Notes under the pieces: model-generated
What the model was told of the DNA's origin: nothing
What the model saw: the letters and a program-made list of their open reading frames with translations, nothing else
Databases searched by the model: none
Assembly (NCBI RefSeq): GCF_003260995.1
Contig: NZ_CP030040.1
Span: 2,396,501 to 2,460,500 of the forward strand
DNA: 64,000 bases
Direction of reading: 5' to 3'
Source: Acetobacterium sp. KB-1
Lineage (GTDB): Bacteria; Bacillota; Clostridia; Eubacteriales; Eubacteriaceae
In this document: positions 54,786 through 63,037 of the stretch, one piece after another
Position numbering within the stretch: position 1 is the stretch's first letter
Layout: the number at the start of each line of letters is the position of its first letter
Made by a program: the position numbers and the translations under genes

Positions 54786-57700
54786 CGATCACCAGCCTTC
54801 GCAGCTTGCCGTTCCAGTGGTAATTGAGTACGGTGACAAAATCGGCATTGTCTGGCCTAATCAGCTCGCTGATTGCCAGTGAATCGACCGTATCATAATC
54901 CCCCCAGAGAATCTGCGAGTTAATAATATAGCTGAGATCCAGCTCGTTCAGGAGCCGGAACATATCACGGATATTTTGCTCATCGACCCCGGCAAAGGCC
55001 TCATCAAGCGAAAGCATCCGGGCGCTTTCTTTGCCAGCGGCTTCATAGCGGGCGTTAACCGCTGAAAATAAGGGTACATACATGGCCATGGCTTTTTCCC
55101 CGCCACTAAATTTAAAGAAGCCGTTATTGGTCAGTTCCTTACTGAGTTGGCCGGTTTTCTTGAAAAAGAGCTTAAACTCAAACCATTTCCGGTAATCTAA
55201 AATATCCCGCATAATTGAATGGAAGGTCAGATTAACGCCCTTGTCTTCGAGGGTGCGTCGGGCCAGGGCTATTTTTGAGCGAAAATGCTCAGAAAGGGCA
55301 GCAAGATCCTCATCACGCAAGAGATTACCGTCCATTTTTAGTAGGTTGACCAACTTTTTGGTGTCTAACTGTTCTTCGGTTTCGGCTTTTTTACTGGCCC
55401 ATTTTAGACTAAAGCTAAGACCCATCGAGGTATCCATTTTTTCCATCAGCTTATTCATGTTATCTACCCATTTTTCGCTGTGAAAAATCCGGGCACTGAT
55501 TTTTTTACTGATATTTTTAACCAGAATATCTTCAAACAATTCCCGGTCACTTTCTTTTAGGAGTTTATCGGTTTCGTCGAGACTGTCTTTCAGGTGATCT
55601 GATAAATCATAAAAGTTAACCACCTTACCAGCGACCCTGGCGGTGATATTCATCCGACGCCGCAAATCCCAAACCTGCTTGAAGCGATCATTTTCCTCAT
55701 CAAGCGGCTGATCTTCAAAGACATACTGACTGTTAACGGCATACTCACGCAGATACTGGCTGTTGTCTTTAAAGATTTCCATCAGCCGCAGGGTAATCTG
55801 CTCCTTGTTCTGTTTCTCCGACTGGGGATTTTTTTGGATCAACTCGCGAGCCTGATCGGCCAGTGGGGCTTCAGTTCGCCGGATCAGATAGCCTAGCGCC
55901 AGTTCTTCGGTAAAGGCATCTTCCATCAATTGAAAGCGCTTTGCTGTCAATAACAGGGTTCTTTTAACCGCCGCCTCTTCCTCATAAAAACGCTCTAGCC
56001 CCAGCTTTTGCCGCTCTAGTATCTTAACGGCTTCCTCTTTTTCTTTGGGCAGGGTCTTTAAGGCCTTCAAGCAGTGTTCCAATTCTGCCTGGATGGCCGG
56101 ATAATCGGTCAGTTGCAATTGTTCATTTAGGTTTACCCGAGTGATTTCCATCGCTGACCGACTTTGATTAAGCTGATTGATCTCATAAAGGAGGTCATCA
56201 ATTTCCTGTAAGATTTCCTGATAACGGTTTTCGGCTACCCGCAGACTCCCAAGACTGTGCTGCAGCAAAATGGTGATTTTTTCCAGCCGGTGCAGTTCGC
56301 TGCCATAGCTAATCGCCGCGGCCTGAGCCTCTTCATAGGTTTTTAAATCCTGGGGCAGGGTGATCCGAAGGGTAATCCGGTGAACGGTTTCCTTGATCTG
56401 CTGGAGCTGGTGATAACAGCTTTTTTCTTCGTCATTCTTTTTTTGCAGCGCCTTATCGCTCATCTGGGCATCAAATCCGGCCTGCTTGACGACTGTGGCA
56501 GCGGTAATCAAATCTTGTGGATCAAAGCTGGCTGTGAACTCCTGCTTAAGTAGCGCTAAGGCGGTCTTGATCTGATTAAGGATTTGCGTCTTTGCCGCTA
56601 ACCGGTCGCTAATCTCACTTAGCTCCGCTTTAAGACAACTTAGTTTTTCTTCCCGATATTTGATTCTGGCAGAAGCACCAATAAATCGGGCGGTCTCCTT
56701 ACCGGTCGCTCGTCCCCATAAGATGCCTAAACGATAATTGCCCTTTTCATCGATATGGGTGTGGTGGGTATGATCAATCAGGATACTATTTATCACACTG
56801 ACCACCTCTTCTTTAGAAATAGCGATGAGGGCGTCATCAACTTTGAGGTACTGGTTAATGGTATGAACCATAAACTGGGGCTCGGGGAAAAGATAGTGAT
56901 CACCACTAAGCCCTGGCATTGCCAGCAGTTTTTCCCGCTGAGCTGCCGGTACAATCAGGGCATCGAGAATCCCCATATCGGCCATTGCTTCTTCAATCGC
57001 GGCCTGGTTTTTTTCATCGATCCCCTCAATAAAGTCTAGTGCCTGATACAGCGGCACATGGGGAATCCCCAGCTCAACCAGTTTTTTGCGGTTCTCGGTG
57101 ACCTTATCGGCTCTTAGTGGTTCGGGATCTTTAAGCTTTTGCCAGGCCTCAATTTCGGCCTGTTTCGATTTTCTTTCCGCATCAATCTGATTCCAAAGCG
57201 ATTGTTCGCTATACAGCAGCTCGCGTTTGATCGCTTCCTGATTATGGTACTGGTCCTGCAGGATTCCGGCAATGCTGTTGACATTGGCGTCCGGACCAAA
57301 CTGCCGGATTTCCCGGGCCAATTGACTCAAACCCTCGGCCGGGATGATGTATTCCTGGTTGTGCTGATTGTTAAGATGCAGTTTTTCGATGGTTTCATCC
57401 TGAATTTCGACTAACTGGCGGTTAGCTTGCTCGAGTAAGCGCTCTTTTTCCTGCTGTTCTTTTTTGAGCATCTCCAGCTCCAGCAATAGTTTTTCATAGC
57501 TATCGGCGATCTGCTGTTGCTTTTCTATCGCCTTGATCGCCTGGCCAATCGTCTGGGTATGGGCGCTCAGGGTATTGCTGATATAGGTAAAATCATAGGC
57601 TTCGGACAGTGCTTTGGTGATTTCATCGCGGGTAAAGGCGTGTTCATCAAAAGCAAAGGCTTCAGCCAGCTCATCCATCTCAGCCAGTTGCCGGCAAATC

Positions 57701-58887
57701 GCTTGTTCCCCGGCTTCCACTTCCTGGCGGTAGCCAGAAATCTGATTATCGAGCTCTCGCTCCTGCTGTCTTTTGGTCTCGTGGTGTTGGTCTTTTTCTT
57801 GCCGCTGACGGTTTTTTTGCTCGATTTCTTCTTCAATTTTGATGATTTTTTCACGGATCACAACACTGTCATGGGCTTCCAATTCCTGCCTTTTTTCCTG
57901 CTGCGTTTCTAATTGGATGGCCAGATCCGTGATCATTTGTTCCAGTTTTTCAATTTCGTTCGTGGTTGAGCTAATCTCGCGGCCAATTTTTTCCTGGCGT
58001 TTTTGTTGCTCAGTCAATTCTTGATGGGCCTCATTATAATACCGGGCCTTGTCCACCACAATAAACTGATTATAGCGGTCAAAGGCATGGCGGATGCGGT
58101 CAGATGCACCCTTACACTCCTTTAATACCTCCAGTCGACTCTTAATGTTATCCATGTTTTCGATCGCCTCAGACATCGGCCGCAGATCGTCTTCAGACAA
58201 GGGTTGCAATGAGTTTTCCATGATCTCATAGATAACCGTCGGTTTAAAGTCCTTGGACAGCTTGGGACTGCGCAGCTGCACCAGCAATTTGACCAGCTCA
58301 TCGTATTCCTCCAGATCATCAAAACCAAAGATCAGGTCATTGACCAGCTTCATGTAGTTTTTCTGACCCTCGACCACCTGTCCTCCCGTCCCGATCCGGT
58401 TTTCCAGCTCCCGCATGGTCAGCGGTATTTTTTCACCCATCTGTTTGTATAAAAAGAAATCCTCGCCAATCCGCCGGCCATCGGTGATGGCAAAGCCCCA
58501 GGAGTTCAGCGGTTTTCCCCGTTTAGCCTTAAAGCCCATGCCAATGGTGGCCAGGTTATCGGAGTGTTTCTTTTTGAATTCCATAAACAAATAGCCGATC
58601 GATTCTTCCTTACTGTTTTCATCTTCGCCAAGAATATAGTTCTCGATTTTTCGGGCTTTAGAACCAAAGGGATCGAGCCGCTCGGGACTTTTATTGCCAT
58701 CTAACAGCAGCGGAATAAAGCTCTGCATCGTTACCGATTTTCCCGAACCGTTTGAGCCACGCAAGAGCAGCCGGCCATTAGAAAAATCAAAGGTCTCCTC
58801 ATCATAATACCAGAAATTTACGAGTCCTGCCCGATTGATTACCCAGCGGTTGTCCTGCCTTTTTTTGTTTTGATTATTTTTTTCCAT
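54775..58887 (-). CDS. jetC: Wadjet JetC, type III (TIGR02680 family, SMC-like ATPase)
   Basis: 1,370 residues. The N-terminal domain has Walker A RGSNGSGKS (43-51) after NFWYYDEETFDF. A coiled-coil arm, broad hinge and second coil occupy most of the middle. The C-terminal half carries the ABC signature FSGGEKAM (from 1260) and the Walker B/D-loop MLSLDEAFAGVDE (1291-1303). This is the MukB-like motor of Wadjet, expected to extrude DNA loops. The start overlaps the jetB stop in TAATG, and the end overlaps jetD. Full length with no frameshift. Confidence 0.88.
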   Translation of the reverse strand: MEKNNQNKKRQDNRWVINRAGLVNFWYYDEETFDFSNGRLLLRGSNGSGKSVTMQSFIPLLLDGNKSPERLDPFGSKARKIENYILGEDENSKEESIGYLFMEFKKKHSDNLATIGMGFKAKRGKPLNSWGFAITDGRRIGEDFFLYKQMGEKIPLTMRELENRIGTGGQVVEGQKNYMKLVNDLIFGFDDLEEYDELVKLLVQLRSPKLSKDFKPTVIYEIMENSLQPLSEDDLRPMSEAIENMDNIKSRLEVLKECKGASDRIRHAFDRYNQFIVVDKARYYNEAHQELTEQQKRQEKIGREISSTTNEIEKLEQMITDLAIQLETQQEKRQELEAHDSVVIREKIIKIEEEIEQKNRQRQEKDQHHETKRQQERELDNQISGYRQEVEAGEQAICRQLAEMDELAEAFAFDEHAFTRDEITKALSEAYDFTYISNTLSAHTQTIGQAIKAIEKQQQIADSYEKLLLELEMLKKEQQEKERLLEQANRQLVEIQDETIEKLHLNNQHNQEYIIPAEGLSQLAREIRQFGPDANVNSIAGILQDQYHNQEAIKRELLYSEQSLWNQIDAERKSKQAEIEAWQKLKDPEPLRADKVTENRKKLVELGIPHVPLYQALDFIEGIDEKNQAAIEEAMADMGILDALIVPAAQREKLLAMPGLSGDHYLFPEPQFMVHTINQYLKVDDALIAISKEEVVSVINSILIDHTHHTHIDEKGNYRLGILWGRATGKETARFIGASARIKYREEKLSCLKAELSEISDRLAAKTQILNQIKTALALLKQEFTASFDPQDLITAATVVKQAGFDAQMSDKALQKKNDEEKSCYHQLQQIKETVHRITLRITLPQDLKTYEEAQAAAISYGSELHRLEKITILLQHSLGSLRVAENRYQEILQEIDDLLYEINQLNQSRSAMEITRVNLNEQLQLTDYPAIQAELEHCLKALKTLPKEKEEAVKILERQKLGLERFYEEEAAVKRTLLLTAKRFQLMEDAFTEELALGYLIRRTEAPLADQARELIQKNPQSEKQNKEQITLRLMEIFKDNSQYLREYAVNSQYVFEDQPLDEENDRFKQVWDLRRRMNITARVAGKVVNFYDLSDHLKDSLDETDKLLKESDRELFEDILVKNISKKISARIFHSEKWVDNMNKLMEKMDTSMGLSFSLKWASKKAETEEQLDTKKLVNLLKMDGNLLRDEDLAALSEHFRSKIALARRTLEDKGVNLTFHSIMRDILDYRKWFEFKLFFKKTGQLSKELTNNGFFKFSGGEKAMAMYVPLFSAVNARYEAAGKESARMLSLDEAFAGVDEQNIRDMFRLLNELDLSYIINSQILWGDYDTVDSLAISELIRPDNADFVTVLNYHWNGKLRRLVIDDA

Positions 58888-60032
58888 TATTTTTCACCAT
58901 TTTTTTCCGCCACCTGATCGGGGTAGCTTCCGGTCAGTTTACCGGCTAGCGGCAGGATCTCAATTTCGCGTTGATCATCAGCCTGAGCCAGCATCTTAAA
59001 GTCTTCCATATAAGAAAGCAGATGATCTGATAGGGTGGCTGCCGTCATTTCCCGATACTCTTTGCTCCAATTACCCCCGGTTTCCTGCTTTAATTTTGTC
59101 ACCAGCAAATCAAAGGCCACCCGCGACAGCCGGATTGCCCCGGAGCCATTCAGGCGCAGTTTTTTTGTCTCAAGTCGGCGCCGAATCAGGGCACAAAACA
59201 GCAGCGTAATATCGCAGATTGCTTTGGTATTGGGAAAACCATCCTTAAGATTTTTATCCGCCGGCACCAACAACAGTGCTCCGTTTTTGTGCACATGAAG
59301 GGGGTATTCCAGATATTTTAAAAAGTCAGCTTCAATCAGGCCGCGCTGCTTCTTGATATAATCATAATCGACATCATCAGCCCCTTGGGAATAAACCACT
59401 GGCTCCATTAGCAGCTTGCGGTAAACCCGCTGCCGCCGGATCACGCCGCGATCGGCATTGAGGTCACCCCATTCGGCGTTTTCTAAATCTCGGACGCTTG
59501 TAAAATCGTTAATATCGGCGGTAAAATGGCGCACCAGATAGCGGGACAAGCCGGTACTTTCGTATAAGACCTCGGCACCATCATCCTGGGCAAATTTCTG
59601 ATCATCACCATCGTTAATTTGCATCAAACCAAGCTCCTGGGCAAAACGCAGCACCTTGATGAAATGCTTCCGGTGGCTAAACAGCGTCCAGTCGATTTTT
59701 TCCTTGCCAATCGGGTTACCAACAATGAATTCGGTAATTTCTGATAAGACAAATTGTTCATCCCGGGAACGGTCTTCTAAAAACATCAACAACTGACACA
59801 AGAGCACGTATTCGATCCTATCGGTAAAGGCCTGAATGCCCATAAAGGGCTCGGCTGAACCGGGAATTTTTTCCAGCTTGATCAGGTGCTGGTTGATCAC
59901 CAGTCCATAACCCAGCTTGTCACTCAAGAAATTCTTAAACTGCGGGATGCTGTCCTTAACCTGATAAAATAAGTCCTTGTTGTCATCCTTAACTACCCAG
60001 TATTGGTCGAGCAGTATTTCAAGCTCTTTCAT
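58887..60032 (-). CDS. jetB: Wadjet JetB, type III (TIGR02678/DUF2398 family)
   Basis: 381 residues; the Wadjet equivalent of MukE (KITE protein). Family segments are RGVIRRQRVYRKLLMEPVVYS and YLEYPLHVHKNGALLLVPADKN, with a winged-helix-like N-terminal part. It is expected to bind the kleisin JetA and DNA. The start overlaps jetA by 14 bases and its stop is fused to the jetC start codon, an arrangement that strongly favours a fixed subunit ratio. Confidence 0.83.
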   Translation of the reverse strand: MKELEILLDQYWVVKDDNKDLFYQVKDSIPQFKNFLSDKLGYGLVINQHLIKLEKIPGSAEPFMGIQAFTDRIEYVLLCQLLMFLEDRSRDEQFVLSEITEFIVGNPIGKEKIDWTLFSHRKHFIKVLRFAQELGLMQINDGDDQKFAQDDGAEVLYESTGLSRYLVRHFTADINDFTSVRDLENAEWGDLNADRGVIRRQRVYRKLLMEPVVYSQGADDVDYDYIKKQRGLIEADFLKYLEYPLHVHKNGALLLVPADKNLKDGFPNTKAICDITLLFCALIRRRLETKKLRLNGSGAIRLSRVAFDLLVTKLKQETGGNWSKEYREMTAATLSDHLLSYMEDFKMLAQADDQREIEILPLAGKLTGSYPDQVAEKNGEK

Positions 60033-61530
60033 CCTGAACCTCCTCGTCCAAAAAGCGAATCACGTAGGCCGGCATTTCAAGATTGCCATCGTCGCAGCGC
60101 AACAGACAGCGACGGCGGCGATCCCCCGGGATCTCGACCTGAAAGATCCGGCCATCCTCGGTTTTTGCTTTTTTATCGCTACTGGCGATCCCCTTGCCAA
60201 GCCATTTCAGCAGGGTAGTCCGGACATGGCCCTCAATCACCGGCAGTTTTTCAAAATCTATGCAGCCATCAAGCAGATAACTGGCCATCGTTTTTTTCTC
60301 GATTTCGCGGATCATCTGGATCTTTTTTTTCATGGCCGCCTTTTTTTCGGCATGGCTGCGAATCGGATTCCGCTGGGCTTTTTCCTTAAAGCCCCGAACC
60401 CGTGGCTTTAACAGGGTGCTGCCCGGCATTTCTTCAAAGATCTGGCTGTTGATGCTCTCGGTTTCTCTAAACTGGTCAGACTTTAGGTGCTTCATCTGAA
60501 AAAGGCCAAAGGACAGGCTGGACAGCTGATGGGCTTCTTTGATGTCATTACAGGCATCAAAAAGCTCAGCCAGCTTCCGGTATTCTTCCTTGCGATTCAT
60601 CGCACTGCTGCGGCTCTCTGAAATCTGGGCGGCATAACGGGTAATTTTGCGGATGATATCGTTGGTGATCTCTAGCAGCTTGGCGGCTTCGCTGGGGTTG
60701 CCATGTTCACCTAAAAACCAGGCATTGAGATTGTCCCAGCGGCCAATAATGTTGTCGCGGATGCCGGCGGCATCGATGTCGGCTTCAATTCGTGGGATCG
60801 ACAGTTCATATGCAATCGCCTTGGTCAAAACCGCCTCGACCGCATTGGGCGGAAGGTGGGTCAGAATATGTTCAATGGCATTGGCATGGTTTTGTAGCCC
60901 TTTGACAAAGTCTCTCAGGTATTCAATAAAGCGATCCTTGAAAACCATAAAGGCCTTGGTTTTCATCATTTCCTCGGCTTTAATGGAATAGAGATCGCGG
61001 ATATAGTCCTGATAATTCTGGTTGAGGCGTTTAAAATCATTGTTGACCCCACTCCACCAGCTGCCCGCTTCTTTTTCACTAAGTCTGGCCACCTGGGGCA
61101 GCTTTTTGAGTTCTTCGCGGAGCCGTTCCAACAGGGTCGGTTCCAGTGAAGCACTTTCAATTGAGAGATTCTCTAACCGGATCGTCAGCCGCTCAATTTC
61201 GACACTGTAGGGTGTCATCTGATAGCGAAACTGCTTATTTTTGAATTCCTCCACCGTGGCGACCTTGGCGGTATCCTGATAGGCGGAAAGATTTTTCCAT
61301 GACAACAGCACATCGAGATCCTGCTTGCACTGCTCCAGAGTATAGTTCGCAAACTCCTGATATTCCTGCAAGGCGGCATGGACCTCTTCCTTATAAAGCC
61401 AGTTCTTCATTTTCTCAGATTGGGTATAAAAAAAACGTAAGATACTCCGATAGCGCCAGGCATTTTCCGCTGTCAGATAGCGCATCTCATCAATTTGTCT
61501 GGTTAGTTTTGCGGTGACTTCAAACTTCAT
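60019..61530 (-). CDS. jetA: Wadjet JetA, type III (TIGR02677/DUF2397 family)
   Basis: 503 residues from ATG 61528-61530, which lies after AAGGAACGGG and four bases past the upstream stop. A start ten codons earlier would overlap the nucleotidase gene. The N-terminus YLTAENAWRYRSILRFFY, then KFRYQMTP-like NKQFRYQMTPYSVEIERL, is the TIGR02677 signature. The protein is largely helical and acts as the kleisin (MukF-like) of the Wadjet complex. The C-terminal GDRRRRCLLRCDDGNLEMPAYV is a small wing-like ending. Confidence 0.83.
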   Translation of the reverse strand: MKFEVTAKLTRQIDEMRYLTAENAWRYRSILRFFYTQSEKMKNWLYKEEVHAALQEYQEFANYTLEQCKQDLDVLLSWKNLSAYQDTAKVATVEEFKNKQFRYQMTPYSVEIERLTIRLENLSIESASLEPTLLERLREELKKLPQVARLSEKEAGSWWSGVNNDFKRLNQNYQDYIRDLYSIKAEEMMKTKAFMVFKDRFIEYLRDFVKGLQNHANAIEHILTHLPPNAVEAVLTKAIAYELSIPRIEADIDAAGIRDNIIGRWDNLNAWFLGEHGNPSEAAKLLEITNDIIRKITRYAAQISESRSSAMNRKEEYRKLAELFDACNDIKEAHQLSSLSFGLFQMKHLKSDQFRETESINSQIFEEMPGSTLLKPRVRGFKEKAQRNPIRSHAEKKAAMKKKIQMIREIEKKTMASYLLDGCIDFEKLPVIEGHVRTTLLKWLGKGIASSDKKAKTEDGRIFQVEIPGDRRRRCLLRCDDGNLEMPAYVIRFLDEEVQDERA

Positions 61531-61534
61531 TATA

Positions 61535-62467
61535 TTATTCCCGTTCCTTAATTTCTTCATTGTTCACTTCGTTATTTTTATAGGGCACCCGGGCCGAAGG
61601 TACAAACTCCGCGGTGGCATCGGTATGGATGGCCTGGTCGTCAAAATAGATATGGGCACCGAAGGCCTTAAGCACCTCCTGCTTACTCATCCCGCCGAGG
61701 AAAAAGGCTTCGTCAATCCGCACATCCCAGGCTCGCAGGGTCCTTATCACCCGCTCGTGGGCCGGCGCATTTCTGGCTGTTACCAGAGCGGTGCGAATCG
61801 GCGCCCGATTTTTATCAAAGGCCTTCTGAATCGCCGAGAGGGTTTTTAAAAACTTGGCAAAGGGACCTTCTGGCAGGGGATTCTTGGCATTTCTTATTTC
61901 ATTGGCCTGGAAGGCTTCGATGCCCTGACTTTTATAAATCTGTTCCGATTCGTCGGAGAAAAGCACCGCATCCCCATCAAAGGCAATGCGGATCTGATCG
62001 ATTTCGGTGGTTTCTTCATAGGCCAGGTGTTGGGTATAAATAATCCCTGCCGCAACTCCCGCGTTAATGGCCTCCTGAACATCCTCCTCATTGGCGGAAA
62101 GAAAGAGATCCGTATTAAAAGCCTCCAGATAGGGTGACAGTAGCGCACCGCTAACCAGGGCCGCCCGGGTAATATCCAATTGGTAATGCTTGATCGAGTT
62201 AAAAATGCGCAGACTGCTGTCGGCATTATTTCGGGACATCACAATGATTTCAGTTTTTCGCTGCTCCGATCCGACTTCGTTGAGTTTCAGCAAGGCCTTG
62301 ATTAAGGCAAAACCGGTTCCCGGTTTTAACAGATCGTTCTCATGTTCAATCTGATACTTTGTATAGGCATCCACACCTTGTTCATTAAAAATCTGATTTT
62401 CCTCCTCCAGATCAAAGAGCGCCCGGGATGAAATGCCAACGACCAAACAGTTTTCAAATTTATGCAT
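61535..62467 (-). CDS. Cytosolic 5'-nucleotidase (PF06189 type), first gene of the Wadjet operon
   Basis: 310 residues matching the NT5C1-like 5'-nucleotidase family: IVMSRNNADSSLRIFNSI, then DLFLSANEEDVQEAI, IAFDGDAVLFSDESEQIY, ARNAPAHERVIRTL and HIYFDDQAIH. These HAD-superfamily enzymes dephosphorylate nucleoside monophosphates, often AMP or IMP. It ends four bases before jetA and appears to be the promoter-proximal gene of the operon. Whether it acts in defence (nucleotide depletion) or is only a neighbour is open. An AGGGGAATAAC stretch precedes its ATG. Confidence 0.88.
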   Translation of the reverse strand: MHKFENCLVVGISSRALFDLEEENQIFNEQGVDAYTKYQIEHENDLLKPGTGFALIKALLKLNEVGSEQRKTEIIVMSRNNADSSLRIFNSIKHYQLDITRAALVSGALLSPYLEAFNTDLFLSANEEDVQEAINAGVAAGIIYTQHLAYEETTEIDQIRIAFDGDAVLFSDESEQIYKSQGIEAFQANEIRNAKNPLPEGPFAKFLKTLSAIQKAFDKNRAPIRTALVTARNAPAHERVIRTLRAWDVRIDEAFFLGGMSKQEVLKAFGAHIYFDDQAIHTDATAEFVPSARVPYKNNEVNNEEIKERE

Positions 62468-62533
62468 GTTATTCCCCTATCTTCCTATTTGATAATGATT
62501 TTTTAATCTTAATGCATCAGTCTAAAGATTAAT

Positions 62534-62578
62534 ACTTATCCACAATTGTGTTGATTTTATGGACAATTGTGGATAAGT
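62534..62578. repeat. Perfect 16-bp inverted repeat containing two DnaA boxes, upstream of the Wadjet operon
   Basis: Arms ACTTATCCACAATTGT (62534-62549) and its exact complement (62563-62578) flank a 13-base spacer. Each arm contains TTATCCACA, the consensus DnaA box. It is about 70-110 bases upstream of the nucleotidase start, so it could be an operator for the defence operon as well as a DnaA-binding site. Confidence 0.85.
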
Positions 62579-62623
62579 TGGTAATTCTTGCTTTTCTTTG
62601 CCTTAAAATCTTATCCACATGCC

Positions 62624-62652
62624 AAAAGAACCTTTCTCAACGAGAAAGGTTC
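62624..62652 (-). terminator. Terminator between the cyclase-like gene and the Wadjet operon
   Basis: A perfect 11-bp stem (62628-62638 with 62642-62652, loop AAC) is followed on the minus strand by TTTT. It would end minus-strand transcripts from the cyclase-like gene before the defence operon. Confidence 0.75.
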
Positions 62653-62739
62653 CTAAAATTAAATTTTCTATTCTTATCATATCACCTGACTGGTTGATAG
62701 TAAAGGGAATCCTGCCCGACCTTTGTTTAAGCAAAATGA

Positions 62740-62958
62740 CCGATTTCTGTTAAGAATGTGTTCCAGCGCCATTTCATAGCCTTCCCGGATGCTTGGTGAC
62801 TTGTCTCTTCAATAAAGAATCAGACCGGCATTTAAGGCAACAATATCTTCCCTGGTTTTGGTTTATAGCCCCTTTAAAAGCCGAACAATGCACAAAGCCG
62901 AGGCTTCCACCGAGTCAAATGTTCGGATTTCATCCACATTTCCCAAAGTTATCAACAT
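62740..62958 (-). pseudogene. Degenerate C-terminal remnant resembling anthranilate phosphoribosyltransferase (TrpD)
   Basis: From 62956-62958 the minus strand reads LGNVDEIRTFDSVEAS, then LKGL and a stop, TKTREDIVALNAGLILY and a second stop, then KSPSIREGYEMALEHIL. The middle and last parts fit the TrpD C-terminal pattern (IVLLNA-LALY, REGVELA). Two in-frame stops and no N-terminal part make it a relic. The match is short, so the family call is moderate. Confidence 0.45.
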
Positions 62959-63037
62959 ACCCTGTGGATTAAATGAATAGTTATCCACAGAGCCCTCTTC
63001 TTTCCGCTCGGCAATAGAGGTCGTTCCTTAATTTCCG

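Larger units (their letters stand above)
62534..62989. other. DnaA-box cluster
   Basis: Four exact TTATCCACA matches occur at 62536-62544 (+), 62568-62576 (-), 62611-62619 (+) and 62981-62989 (+). Near-matches TTATCAACA (62949-62957, +) and TAATCCACA (62963-62971, -) sit beside the last. DnaA-box density of this kind is characteristic of replication origins or DnaA-titrating loci. No dnaA, dnaN or rep gene is in the window, so an origin is not proven. The 570-base gap 62468-63037 also holds a terminator and a degenerate gene. Confidence 0.65.
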
